A stretch of 64,000 nt of DNA, from the NCBI GenBank assembly GCA_023313575.1, contig JAJTTP010000003.1:1674001-1738000 (forward strand), given 5' to 3'. A program made the translations under genes and the position numbers. This document shows positions 1 through 12,550 of this stretch, piece by piece (within the stretch, counting starts at the first letter, position 1; every line of letters begins with the position of its first letter). The DNA comes from Eutypella sp. D-1. Taxonomy: Eukaryota > Ascomycota > Sordariomycetes > Xylariales > Diatrypaceae. The notes under the pieces are model-generated. The model searched no databases. It saw only the letters and a program-made list of their open reading frames with translations, and was not told where the DNA came from.

Positions 1-2680
1 GCTTGGTGATTGGCTTCCAGTCATCGAATTGCTTCAGTAGCTCGGTCGTTTCCGAGTACAGCTCTGTCTTGACGAAATCCTCTTCGAGGAGACCGCGCAT
101 GATCCACGGCAACACATAAGGGTTCGGATTCCCCAGTCCCTCGTGCTTTCGAATCTGGCACGGCACATGGCTAACAGTCGTCGTTTCGAGTGCGTGTGAG
201 ATAGCCAAGCTTCCCCGGACGTTAGTACTTTGTTATGGGAGGGAACGATATAAGTACGATGATAACTTACTCGTAAACTTGCTGATCGTCGTAAAGCCTC
301 GAGTGCCCCTCGCCTCCGTAGAGGCTTCCAGCGAGAGGGATCGAAAGCTCTCGGATGAGGCCGTGGTCGGAAACCCCTAGGTTTCGAAGTTTCAGGGCAA
401 ACCCAATCAAATGGGATATGAAGTCCGGAGCGTGGACGCGCCCATCGATGAAAACCGCCCGGTAGATATAAGGATGAGATGCGGGTGACATAAGAGCAGA
501 TTCCAATGGGACCAATTGGTCATCAATACTGCCAACAAACGTGATGCGTGCGCCGTGGTTGACTACTGCCTGTAACGCCTGCTCGTAGCGTTTAGATACT
601 TCACTCTCGGGATCAGCAAATTGCCAGAGTTCTGCAGCAGATCCCATAATCATCCCCATGCTAGATTTATAGTCCGGAAACGGCCCCAACGAAACGCCTG
701 CCATAGCACATATGCCAATCCTGGCGCCATTAGTGATGCCAAGCTCGATCAGCTTCGCGACCAACATCATTCCCACGGGGACTCCCTGGGAATGGCACGC
801 TACGACGATCAAATCGGCGCGTCTGATATGGTCTACCCAATTTAGTAACAACTTCCAAAGATTATCGACTCGCTCGCCTATCTTGCCTTCACCCTCAAGG
901 GCAACCTTCTCGATCTCGATATCACCGCAACCGTGGCCGTCGGCCCACCTACGGATCGCTTCGGCACAGTGGTTCATAAAGCGGATGCTGGTTCCAGTTG
1001 GCTGTCCGATCATAGGGCGGAGAAAAGACGCCGGAAACAATCCATGAATGCCTATCGCAATAGCGCGTCGAACCTTGGGTGTTTCCTTTACCCGAAAAAC
1101 GTGGTTTGCTGGCGGTTGGTGAGTCCGTAGCAGCAGTTGCGCAATCTGCTTGATGATGGATGGGTTTTCCTTCATACGATAGGTACTTCCAAATGATGGA
1201 AGGAGCAAATTTGGTGGTGACGGGGCCTTGATTGCCGCATTTTTAACTGATCTCTCTGACTGTGGCGTGCTTGGCCGAGCTGGCGATGCCACATCAAGAT
1301 CCATAGATTGCGGTCGTGTCCTCTTGCCCTTCTTAGACAGAGCCGCCCTGATACCCGACTCTTTCGTAGGTTTACTTGGGGTTTTATTCTCAGGGACAAC
1401 ATTCTCACTAATGTCCACGCTAGCGGATCGCTTGGGACTCGACTCTGAGCCTTCGCCCATTATAGCTATCTCACCCTGCTCCGATGCGACCGGGGTCTTT
1501 GCGCCGGGTTTTGAGCTTGAATCTCTGGACCAAAACGCCCACGTTGAGCCGGCAGACGGTTTGTTTGTCTGTGCTGTTGTCTGTGCTGGCGGTGAAGAAG
1601 TCGATGGTGGGGCATCTTTCATGACAACGTCGTCACTCGGCTTCTGCGAGGGTGGTTGGGCCGTTTGAGCTGGCTCGTGATTGGCGCTTTCTTGCACATT
1701 ATCGTTCGGGGTAAAGGGCGCATTGGACCAAAAGCCAAACCAGCTCGTTGTATGTTTAGCTTTTGGCGTTTCGGGGGGTTGCATCGTCATATTTTCGGTG
1801 GTGTCTGCCTGGGAATCTCCTGTCTGGATGTCTTCTCGGACTGGTTCGGTCTCATTCGGAGGTTCAGGTTGCTTATCGTGTTCCTTCTTTGTGTCCGTAG
1901 GGGTTGAGGAGTATCCCAGCCAACCTAGCCAGCCCGAAGATGCGGGGGCTGGAGTTTGGGATGTTGCTGTTTGCGTTTGCTCAGACTGTTCTCCATCCTT
2001 CACAGTTTCGTTGTTCTCTTTTCTACCATTGGGGTTCGAATCGCTTTTGGGCATACCCTGACTTGGTGTCTTCTGTTGCTTCGCAGGGTTCGTAGGTTTC
2101 GTGGGGTTCGTAGTCTTCGTTGATAATCCGTCACCCTCGCCAGGTGTAGACGGCGCTCCGGTCGATTGAGTATCGGAGTCGGTAGAGGCTCCGGAGCTCT
2201 TCTTGGTGTCAAAGCGGCTGAAATCTGGGACTGAGTCGGGACGCAAAGTGCCGCCGGTGATATTCTCTGTTGCTAACTGGGTAGAAGCCTGTGATTTCCC
2301 CGACCATGACCCATACCAACTACGTGTTTTATGGACCTAATACAGGAATGGTCCAATGTAAGCTGGGGGGCGAAATAAAAGTCCATGGTAAAAAGGAAAC
2401 GAACCTGATTTGCCGGGCTAGCATTTCTAGAGCTAGAACCCGGTAGAAGATGGCTTAGACGCGACGAACTTCGGCTTATTGAGGGAGGCATTCCCTGTCC
2501 TCGATTTCCGGGTGAGGCTGATGATGATGATGAAGTGGAAATTTTGGTTAAGCCGTCCTTTGAAGGTGATGCAACTGTCCCCCTTTGAGATTGTTGAGAC
2601 TTTTGTGTCGGAGTCGCAGGTAGACTAGTCGTGCTCTTCTCAAAGGCGGGATTCAGCCGCGAGCGCTTTCTCGAACTCAT
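1..2680 (-). CDS. Alpha/beta-hydrolase-domain protein, partial (C-terminus beyond window)
   Basis: Three exons on the minus strand: 2680-2405, 2288-271 and 209 running off the window at 1. Introns are 116 nt (2289-2404) and 61 nt (210-270, with TACTAAC before the acceptor), and frame is kept across both. The start is the ATG at 2680. The first ~430 residues are Ser/Pro/Thr-rich and look disordered. A hydrolase-like domain follows, with an HGLFP-type oxyanion strand and a nucleophile-elbow-like CHSQG (Ser about residue 592), and an acidic plus His pair further on (SIDDQ, GRVHAPDF). The layout resembles the uncharacterised fungal family that InterPro, as I recall, calls YMC020W-like. Substrate and location are unknown, and no signal peptide is seen. 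It is divergent from RRP5 across a 0.9 kb spacer. The gene is certain, the family likely, and catalytic activity is inference. Confidence 0.8.
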
Positions 2681-3602
2681 GATGAAGTGACCATCTTAAT
2701 TAATGTCGGTAGAGATGGACCAGATTGGGTTTGGTCGGATCGGATAGGATACAGAGATTGGGAGAGATTCCTGTTGTATTTGATGTCAGGGTGAAGAAAA
2801 GGTTATGTAGAAGTTGTAGGTGACGGGGGAGGTAAGAGGAGGAAGTAGGTAACTTTAATCATGTACCTAAGTATGAATGGATCCAGGAAACTATGCAATG
2901 AAAGTTAAGTTACTATGTAACTTGGCCTGGCCCGGGGAGGGTAGGTACATATGTAACTTTAGGTAACTCACCTGGCTGGCCTGGGCAGTGGTTTGTTTAG
3001 TGTTTAGTGCTAACCTTGGAATTGTTAAGGTTGAATGTTGGCCACGCTTTTCACCGGAGTAGTCTATTACGTAGCCAACCCAGATATTCATTTTAGTCCT
3101 ACCTACTACCTACTGCTTATTACTAGGTAGGCAGCTGCATTCATGTAGTAGGCGGATGGTTAGGTAAATTGGTACAAGGTAGTAGGTAGGAATTGGAGAG
3201 CTGGAGAGGTCCATCCCGACGCGACCCCTCCAAGGCTCCACTACCTGGACACTTATGTACCTAGACCCATGCCGCTCCCGAGGTCCCGTTTTGTGTGGGG
3301 ACCCAAGACCCAAACAGCCAAGCGCCGAGACCCGATTGATTGACCCTACTACTACCTAATCAAGTAAGTGTCAGGTAAGTATAAGTAAGGTATGTACATA
3401 CAAGGTCTAGTTATAGGTAGATTCGCATCGATAAGATAAGGAATTTTTTCTACCTATCTTCAGCTACCTCTAGGTATTATTCTACCAGCCCTACGTACCT
3501 AAGGACTTAGGTCTCATTATTTTATAATTCAGTTCCCTTGTGAACCATGAACCATTGAGCCTTCGCTCTACATAGGCAACAATATCGTGTCATGAGAAGA
3601 TC
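2681..3602. promoter_or_regulatory. Shared divergent promoter region (hydrolase / RRP5)
   Basis: This spacer of about 0.9 kb separates two divergent start codons. It is rich in TAGGTA/TACCTA words (around 3095-3195 and 3340-3500), often in opposed orientations. A TATTTTATAATT stretch near 3518-3529 could serve RRP5. No ORF here is supported. Confidence 0.5.
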
Positions 3603-3606
3603 ATGA
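3592..3606 (+). promoter_or_regulatory. Minimal uORF overlapping the RRP5 start codon
   Basis: An ATG at 3592 opens a four-codon frame whose TGA (3604-3606) overlaps the RRP5 ATG (3603-3605) in an ATGA arrangement. A second tiny frame, ATG-AAC-CAT-TGA, lies at 3547-3558. Both would be in the leader if transcription starts near the TATAAT-like stretch at about 3520, which is inferred. Confidence 0.4.
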
Positions 3607-6600
3607 GTTCTCTTAAGAGGAAAGATGCCCCAGGGTCAGGAGCTACTGCTCCTAATAAGACCGGAAAATCTAACGGCGACACTCGACCATCGAAACGATC
3701 CAAGTCAGACAACGACAAGAAAACTCCGGCAAAACCGTCGAAAAGTTCAAGTTCAGATACCTCGAAATCCGTCAACTTACCCATCGTGTCCGTCTCTCGA
3801 TTGAAGGAAGAAGAGCCCATATTCCCTCGCGGCGGTGGAAGTGTTCTCACTCCTATCGAACACAAGCAAATTGCCATACAAGCAAAACAGGATGTTTTAT
3901 TCGAGCAAGAGGCTGGAAAAGGCGTACAGAAAGCTGATCGCACCTCGAAGACGAAGAAGAAGTCGAAGAGTCAGAAAGATGGGAAGCTATCAAATATCAA
4001 CCAAGGAGACGACGCCATCAAGATCGAAAGCCTCAATTATAAGCGCCTGGTTAAGGGATCGTTGGTCCTCGCTCAGGTCGCCGCAATTAACTCCCTGGAT
4101 CTCGTTCTCGCTTTGCCAAACAATTTGACCGGTCATGTCCCAATCACTTCCATATCCGATGCCTTAAACCAAAGGATTGCTACCGAGGCCGAAGGCGACG
4201 AGAATGACGACGAGGAGGACGATGGCCAGGACAATGCGGTCGATCTGAAGGAATTGTTCCAGATCGGCCAGTATGTCCGAGCCTATGTTACCTCGACTAT
4301 TGAAGAGACGTCTACAGCCACCACCAAACCGAAGAGGCATATCGAGTTATCACTTCGTTCAGATCACACCAACTCAGGGCTATCCGGCCAGGATGTGGTC
4401 GCAAACAGCACAGTTATGGCCACCGTAGCCAGCGCTGAAGACCACGGATTTGTGATGGAGCTTGGTTTAGCCGACTCGAAAGTCGGCGGTTTTCTGCCGC
4501 GGAAAGAGCTGGACAAGGACATACCTGACTCTCAGTTGCAGCCCGGTGCCGTCGTCCTTTGCCTCGTTACCGCCACGAGCGCGAACGGCAAGGTAGCACA
4601 ACTGACAACGCTCCAATCGAAGCTAGGAAAGGTTCAGAACTTTGCCTCGGAGGCTACCACGATTAATACCTTCCTACCCGGTTCTATTGTAGAATTGCTG
4701 GTCTCCGAAATTTCCAAGCACGGCATCGCCGGAAAAGTCATGGGTTCGTTAGATGTCACCGCTGATCTAGTTCATTCTGGCATCGGTCCTCAGGCCCTGG
4801 ATCTGGAATCGAAGTACAAAGTCGGGAAAAAGATCAAGGCACGAGTTATCTGCAACTTCCCCACGGCCAAGGACCCCAAGTTGGGTGTATCACTCCTGGA
4901 CCATGTGTTGTCCTTGCGAACCAAGCAAACAACCACCAGCAAGCTTCCCCTAGACACACTTCCGATATCGAATCTAGTGGAGCAATGCACTGTCACCAAG
5001 GTTGAGCCAGAAATCGGTCTTTTTGCTGACGTCGGTGTGGAAGGCGTTCCTGGGTTCGTGCACATTTCCAGAGTGAAAGACGGCAAGGTCGATATGCTTT
5101 CGGAATCGACCGGCCCTTTCAAACTAGGCTCTGTTCATCGTGGCAGGGTCGTTGGATATAATGCGCTCGACGGTATATATCAACTATCCTTCGAGCGCCA
5201 TATTCTAGAGCAACGCTTCCTACGAATCGAGGATATTCCCGTGGGTGAGGTCGTTGACGGCGTGGTTGAAAAAATTGTCATCAATCAAGATGGCGTTAGC
5301 GGCCTACTTGTCAAGCTCGCGGAAAACATCGTTGGTTATGTTCCTGAAATGCACCTTGCAGACGTCCGGCTACAACATCCTGAGAAGAAATTTCGGGAAG
5401 GCCTGAAAGTCAAAGCTCGGGTGCTTTCAACAGATCTCGTGAAGCGTCAAATCAGACTCACCTTGAAGAAGACATTGGTGAATTCCGAGGCACCAATCAT
5501 CAAGTCCTTCGAAGATCTCGTCGTGGGAATGCAGATTCCTGGGACAATCATAAATGTCGTATCCAATGGTGCCATCGTCCAATTCTATGGCTCTCTACGT
5601 GGCTTCCTTCCAGTTTCGGAGATGAGCGAGGCTTATATCCGTGACCCGAAAGAGCACTTCCGTGCTGGCCAGGTAGTCAGTGTCCACGTTCTCAATTTCG
5701 ATGCGGATGCGCGAAAGCTTTTTGTTTCTTGCAAGGATCCTTCTGCCTTCGGGCTAGAAAAGCAGACGGCGTTGAAGAACCTGAAGCTTGGCGATTTGGT
5801 GTCAGCCAAGGTCGTGCAAAAGACTGAGGATGATGTGTTTGTCGAATTGGTCGACAATTCTCTAAAAGCGATGATCCCTGCTGGCCAGCTTGCTGATAAG
5901 CCAAGAAAGACGCAGTCTGCTCTAAAGGGTATCCGTGTTGGTCAGACCTTGAGTAATCTCGTCGTGCTTGATAAGAATGAAAGCCGCCGGTTCCTAGCAT
6001 TATCTAAGAAGCCCAGTCTCGTCAAGGCGAGCCAGGAAGGAAAACTCCTGACCTCCTTCGATGAAGCGAAGGTTGGAGAACTCCGACAAGGGTTCGTGAG
6101 GAATATAACCGTCACTGCCGCCTTCGTACAGTTTGCTGGCCAACTTACCGCTCTGTTGCCCAAGTCGAAGTTGCCCCAAGACGAACAGAAGAAGACCGAC
6201 TTTGGCCTAGAGAAGTACCAGTCGGTGCTTGTCAAAATCTCCTCGGTCGACAGAGACAACCACCGACTAGTCGCTGCATCGCCAGCGTTTGAAGAGACCA
6301 AAACAGAAAATCAACAAGCCACCTCCAAGACAGAGAGCAAGGTCGAGAACGCACTGGACGAAACCATTTCATCAACAGGCGACCTTTTCGTAGGAAAAGT
6401 TACCAAGGCGAAGATCGTGTCAATCAAAAGCACTCAATTAAATGTCAGGCTAGCTGACAATCTCCACGGGCGTGTGGATGTCTCTCAAGTCTTTGATAGC
6501 TGGGATGAGATATCGGATACAAAGGCTCCACTAGCAAAGTTCAAAGTCAACGACATCATTGACGTTCGAGTCTTGGGCATTCACGACGCCAGAAATCACC

Positions 6601-9070
6601 GTTTCCTGCCCATTTCTCACCGCTCTACTCATTCCGTGCTCGAGCTTTCTACCAAACCGAGTGATGTGCAAGGCAACAACTCCACACATTTGTCTCTTGA
6701 TCAACTAGAGTTGGGCTCTGTTCACCTGGCTTTCGTTAACAAAGTCCAGCAGAACGCCTTATGGGCAAATCTATCTCCGAATGTTCGCGGGCGGCTCACT
6801 GCACTCGAGATCTCTGATGATGTATCCCAGCTCGAGAATCTGGCTTCGAACTTCCCAGTGGGCTCGGCTTTGCGAGTCCGTATCCTCTCTGTCGATACAT
6901 CCGAAGGACATCTAGATCTTTCTGCACGATCCTCGGGCTCTTCGACAAATCTCAAATGGCAAGACGTCAAGCCAAACATGGTCCTGCCTGGCCGTGTCAC
7001 TAAGATCAATGAGAGGCAGATCATGGTTCAGCTTAGTGATATCGTTGCTGGACCCGTCCATCTAATAGATACAAGCGATGACTATGACGAAGCCAGCACC
7101 ATGTCCTATAGCAAGAACAACGTGCTTCGGGTCTCAGTTGTTGAGGTCGACAAGAGCAACAAAAAGATCCGGCTGTCAACACGCCCGTCGAGGGTGCTCA
7201 ACTCGTCGCTGCCCGTCAAGGACCGAGAAATCACTAAGATTTCCCAAGTCAGCAACGGCGACATCATCCGAGGTTTTGTCAAGAACGTCTCAGACAAGGG
7301 TCTTTTCGTAGCACTCGGAGGCGATGTTACGGCAATGGTCCGGATTTCCGACCTCTCCGACAAGTACTTGAAGGATTGGAAAGACGGCTACCAGGTTGAC
7401 CAAATCGTCGAAGGCAGAATCACCTCAGTTGATCCGACCGTCGGTCACGTCCAAATGAGCCTAAAAGCTTCCGTCGTTGACAAGAATTACGTGCCTTTGG
7501 TCAACTACCATGATCTCCATGAAGGACAGATTGTCACGGGCACAGTCCGGAAAGTGGAGGAGTTTGGTGCGTTCATTCTAATTGACGGATCCGCCAATAT
7601 CAGCGGCCTGTGCCATAGGAGCGAGATGGCCGAAAAGCCCGTAGATGACGCAAGAAAACTCTTCAATGAGGGCGATGCCGTCAAGGCTATCATCTTGAAG
7701 GTTGATCAGCAGAAGAAGCGCATTAATTTCGGGTTGAAGCCGTCTTACTTCGAGGATGGAAGCGAAGACAGCGACGTGAGCACCGATGATGATGAAGAAG
7801 CCGGCGTCGCCTTGCTAGATGCCGATGAGGAAGAATCAGATCCCGAGGACAAAGACAGCGATGATGTCATGGAAGATGCCGGCGATTCTATACAATTTAC
7901 AGGTTTCGACAACGACACGGACGACGACTCCGAGAGCCAGGACGAGGATGTCGAGATGACTAGTGGTGCAGTTGGTGACGTTGGGGGACTGGATGCTGGC
8001 GGCTTTGACTGGTCAACTAATGCCCTTGACAAGATGGATGAAGCCAACGCCGGTATTGCGGATAGCACCAGCACTTCTCGAGATAAGAAAAAGCGACGGA
8101 AGCCTCAGATCGAGGAGGACAAGAGTGGCGACTTGGATTCTTTCGGTCCCAAGACGGCGGTTGACTACGAACGGTTACTCAACCGACAGCCCAACTCGTC
8201 AGCGCTGTGGATCCAGTACATGGCCCACCAAATGCAAGTCAGCGAACTCGCCAAGGCTCGGGAGGTCGTGGAGCGTGCTATCAACACGATCAACAGCACC
8301 GAAGAGGTCGAGAAGCTTAATGCCTGGATCGCCTACATCAACCTCGAGGTCCGGTTCGGGAACGAGGAGACCGTGGACGAGGTCTTCAAGCGCGCTCTAC
8401 AGGTCAATGACCAACAAGAGGTTTATCAGCGGGTCGCTACGATCTACATTCAAGAGGGCAAGGCTAACGTAAGTTACATCAATCACCCTTTCCACTTTCT
8501 TCTAGCATGTCCCTAGCAAGAGACTAACCAGAAACCTATTCACAGAAAGCCGATGAGCTCCTCCAGACACTCTGCAAGAAGTTCGGGGCCAGCTCGGTGG
8601 ACGTATGGTACAACTACGCGCACTGGCTGCACAGCGTGCAAGGGGAGGCGGAACGGGCGCGGACGCTGCTGCCGCGGGCAACACAGGCGCTGCCGAGCCG
8701 GGCGCGGCTAGGGCTGATGGCGAAGTTCGCGGCACTGGAGTACACATCGGCGCGGGCGCGGAACCCGGAGCTGGGGCGGACGATGTTCGAGGGCCTGCTG
8801 GCGACGTTCCCGCGCCGCCTCGACCTCTGGAACCAGCTCCTAGACCACGAGGACGACCCCGCCGCCATCCGCGATGTCTTCGACCGCGCCACCCGCGTCC
8901 CCGGCCTCAAGGCCCGCGCCGCCAAGAAATGGTTCAAGCGCTGGGCCGACTGGGAGGACCGCCACGGCGACGCCCGCTCCCGCGACCGCGTCACCGCCCG
9001 CGCCGCCGAGTGGGTCAGGGCGAAGGAGGCCGCGAAGGCAGCTAAGGGCGACGAGGATGACGATGAGTGA
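3603..9070 (+). CDS. RRP5: rRNA biogenesis protein RRP5 (S1 repeats plus HAT/TPR-like C-terminus)
   Basis: Exon 1 is 3603-8468 and exon 2 is 8546-9070; the 77-nt intron has a GTAAGT donor, ACTAAC branch site and TTCACAG acceptor. The product is 1796 aa, in the range of yeast Rrp5 and human PDCD11. A Lys-rich N-terminus (about 1-130) precedes a long series of S1 RNA-binding repeats, ending with one at about 1299-1382 (EGQIVTGTVRKVEEFGAFIL). An Asp/Glu-rich linker (about 1382-1455) leads to HAT/TPR-like helical repeats from about 1519 to the end. Known role: nucleolar factor binding pre-rRNA, with the S1 region needed for 27S/5.8S-side cleavages and the C-terminal part for 18S production. Exon 2 is far more GC-rich than exon 1. 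Very confident. Confidence 0.97.
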
Positions 9071-10469
9071 GGGACATAGCTAGACTAGCACGAAAACGAT
9101 AATATGGAGGGGGGGTTGTGGACGAAAAAAAAAAAGGAAGGAACTCTAAACAAAAATTCAAAGTACCTATGTAGAGAAAAAGGCATTGATACCCGTATTT
9201 CGACCAGAAAGGAAGCAAGGGCCGCGATAAGTCAGCTCAATCCCCATCTAATCTCTTCTTCTACTCCTCTTTACGAGCGCTAGATACGCATAAACGACGT
9301 CGCGCTGTTACGCACACGCCCATATCATTTATATCTAACCTCAAGGTTTTAACGAGACTGTGTGCGGTATGGGAGGTGGAGGCGGAGGCAAGTCCTGCGT
9401 GCCTTGCTTAATAGTAGGAGTAAGGCCGAACAGAGGAGTCTTCATCCATTGTATCAACGTATGCAAAGAAGATTGCCAGTGCGCGCTCACCAGGCTCAGC
9501 ATTTGGTACATACACAAATAAAGTTCCATTGTGCTCTTAGTGCTACTGGCGGTTCAACTCAGTATCGCTTCATGTAACTATAAATAATACATATAACGTT
9601 TATATTCTTATTTGAAAACTTGACGTACCGGTTTCATTTATCTATAAGAAAATAATCCGTATTAAAATAATTGTATATGTGAAAAAGGCTTTAGGACGGG
9701 CTGATTCTTCATAGTCAAGAAATGAGCGACCCACACTTAAAAACTACGGCTGATCAGGATCCAAGAAGGATGTCCCTCTACGTTAGAAGAGCAGACTTCG
9801 TCTAGTTCCGCATGGAAATGGCGCGGCGTGCGGCTGTCAACCCGTGGTGTGGAAAGTGTCCATTTCAGAGCTTAAATGGCTGCGCGGACAGTACCCGTGG
9901 TTTCGGCTATGTTCTAGTTCATCGCCATCGCAGTGGTGGCCGACGCCCCATTGCGTATATAAGTCCGTCTATGGGGTATAATCGCGGTTTATGCGATGGG
10001 AATAGACCTTTGATACCGCTGTGATATCATCTAAGGTTACTTAGTATCAGACTACGGCTTACTACCTACCTAGGTAGGTAGGTAATAAGCTTCGCAGGCT
10101 TGAAGATCCGCCTACTTGTAGTATTCTACACCTTGGGTGGGCCTTAGGGACCTTAGGAATAGGAGCGGTGCCTCCTCCTATATTTAGATCTTTCTCCTTT
10201 TCACTCCCAAGACCCACTGATTTTCCTACTTCAGAAATCAGCCTCGCCCGAATACTCGATCATCTAGTTGTACTACGAAGAAAGCCAACATATTGGTGCA
10301 AAATTCATCATCTGGGCTTCCCTGTCGTTATATAAAGTGTATCTTGACAGAAGGGAATTGGCTTTAGCGTACTCGCAAGTCGTTCATACATTGCATCGTC
10401 TGACCTGTGTCAATCGAAGGACCACAGATGGGAGCATGCAGATGATGAACTATGTAGTGTACCGTAACA
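9071..10469. other. Convergent intergenic spacer
   Basis: The 3' ends of RRP5 and the esterase-like gene face each other here. The spacer holds an A-run at about 9125-9135, an AT-rich patch at about 9580-9680 and a TAGGTA palindrome at 10057-10090. Short open frames lack any coding character I recognise. Confidence 0.6.
10057..10090. repeat. Palindromic TACCTA/TAGGTA hairpin
   Basis: Opposed runs of TACC and GGTA units meet at a central CCTAGG, flanked by GCTTA on the left and TAAGC on the right. It could form a hairpin of roughly 14 bp with slippage. It belongs to the dispersed TAGGTA motif family of this window. Confidence 0.7.
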
Positions 10470-12550
10470 TTAACCTACGACCACTCTGACACGATCCAAG
10501 TTCCACGCCAGAGCAATTTGGGTCTCGGTGTTCCCCTCCCGATGAGAAGCGGCCCTAACACTGGCAAAATAGATTCCCGGCTCCTCATAGGCATATGAAA
10601 AGTGCAGGTCAACCTCAGACCTGACGTCGATGTCCTTTTTAGTGTACTCCCCGACCCCAAGAGGATCCCACTCGAGCGCAACAATCTGGCCAATGTCATT
10701 AGGGACTTGAACCTTGACGCTGAACTCCTTGCTCTCTCCGGGGGAAACTTGGGTGCGCTTGCCTCCATCTACAAGAAGCTCAACCACGGGCTGAATGCCC
10801 TTGCGCTCCGACGCAAGCGAAGGGACCTTGACCTGTCCAGCCTCCACGGTGTAATTCGTAGGTGTGGGCGGCTCGACACCATCCTCGACCCACGCACTCA
10901 GGTCGCGTAAGTGCTGCTGATACAAGCCGATGAACTCCACAACGCGACTCGTATATGGCGCCTCAATCCTTGCCATGACATGATCTGTGTTATCGCTATA
11001 ATATAAACGATAGTGGTCTTCAAGGCCGCCCTTGGCCTTCTTGACCTGGTTCTTATACCAATCTGCGTGACAGGGAAAAGCATCAAAATCGAGAAGGTTG
11101 TCCATGGCAATCAACTTCATGGTGATGTTGCCTGTGTGTGTGCCCCCTCCAGAGGTTGATTTCGAGATGAATGGCCCTACCAACAGGTCACGCTGGGGAT
11201 AGAGTGATACGCCAACTTCATTGCGAAGATAGTTATGGCCGTAGAAGCCGCTGTCGGGCGAGGGGAGCTGGTGGCGATGAAATGTATGGGCCGCGAGATA
11301 CCACCGGTTATCGACCTGGATCATGGCGCCTTGGGTCAGGGCTTGGAGAGTCGTATTGGCAGCACCATCCAGAATGTAGACTGTCCGCGTCTCGAAGTCT
11401 AGCTTTCCAGAGAATGGTTGACTGGCGTTGCCGACCATGACGGAAAAGCCGAGACCGACGATATCGAAAACCTTGTCAGGCACACTGTCCAGTACGAAAT
11501 GGGATGTCAAGCCATTCTTGCCTGTAGCTATACTCTCAATGGTGCTATTAAACTGGACGAGGGCAGCACGGAATTTCTTGCCCAATGCAGATTCCTCACT
11601 TCCGGCATATCCGTCCTTGGTCCAGAAGTCGACGGCGTACGTTGGGTCCATGCTCTGAATCATGGGAACGGCGATGTCCTTGAGCGTCTGCCACTGCTGG
11701 GTGCGATTTCCGACGATAGATTCCCAATCCTCCCATCCTTTAGTAGGGATGCCGAGTGCCTCTGTCTCCTCCAAAACGGCACGCTCAAGCCCGTCCACAA
11801 CCAAGGTGGGGTCGGCGGTGCCTCCAGGCCGAATCGCGTCGATCAGCTCTTCGGAACGGTCCGCCAAGATCAATCCGCCGAAAGCCCGAAGGCCCCAATT
11901 GTAGGGTATAGACATGGGCGTTGCCTGGATGAGAGCCACGCATCCGTTCCATACGCCAAATGTATTCTCGGCAGCTCCAATGGCTTTGAGAGAACCGCCG
12001 CTACCTCCGTAGATGTATCCGTAAATTTGATCTGACGAAACATTGTAGTACTCTTGTGCAACTTGGCGGGAAAGCTTTGCAAGAGCAGCATCAGCGCGGT
12101 AACCCGTTGATCCGGAGGCCTGAATCGTGAAGCCACCACTCTCTACACCAAAGACAATGGCGTTATCGTCGGCCGTAGAGTTCTGAGATGGATAAACAAT
12201 TTGGAAGAAACGTCCATTCCATTGCGATTTGGGGGTGAGGTAGATGTTGAAGTCGACTTCAGTGTCATTGAAATGGCCGGAGATTTTACGATGAGGGACG
12301 GGGCTGGTCTCCTCTGTTTCGCTGCTGAAGGTGGGAGAAGCATAATCGGGATCGATACAGTCTGATGTGATAAGAAGGGCTCCGTTCTCATTTGCCACGC
12401 AGTCGATTGTGTCGCGTGGTTTAACAGAAGATAAGGCAGAGGTGCCCAGTACTGCAGCCAAGGCCGTCAACCCGACACAAGTTCTGTAAGATAGATTGTT
12501 AGCTAACTTTATCTAAAGCAAGGGACCTTGAATACGATTGTACCGCATGA
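10470..12550 (-). CDS. Secreted tannase/feruloyl-esterase-like alpha/beta-hydrolase
   Basis: The main exon is 12483-10470. Its open frame has no suitable ATG, so I add a tiny first exon of five coding bases (12550-12546) and a 62-nt intron (12484-12545) with a GCTAAC branch site and TTACAG acceptor. That gives a 672-aa protein starting MRTCVGLTALAAVLGTSALS, which reads as a signal peptide. The order of motifs resembles tannase/feruloyl esterases: SQWNGRFFQIV, a nucleophile-elbow-like YGGSGGS (Ser about 163), and a late LSAWVEDGVEPP. The last ~110 residues look like a beta-sandwich (PKD-like). Known family role: hydrolysis of galloyl or feruloyl esters outside the cell. Substrate here is unknown, and a generic alpha/beta hydrolase is the alternative. 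The first exon is the weakest part. Confidence 0.72.

Noticed and set aside
2030..2042. GGTTCGAATC, a tRNA B-box match
   Set aside because: Inside the coding exon of the hydrolase gene, with no A-box or cloverleaf.
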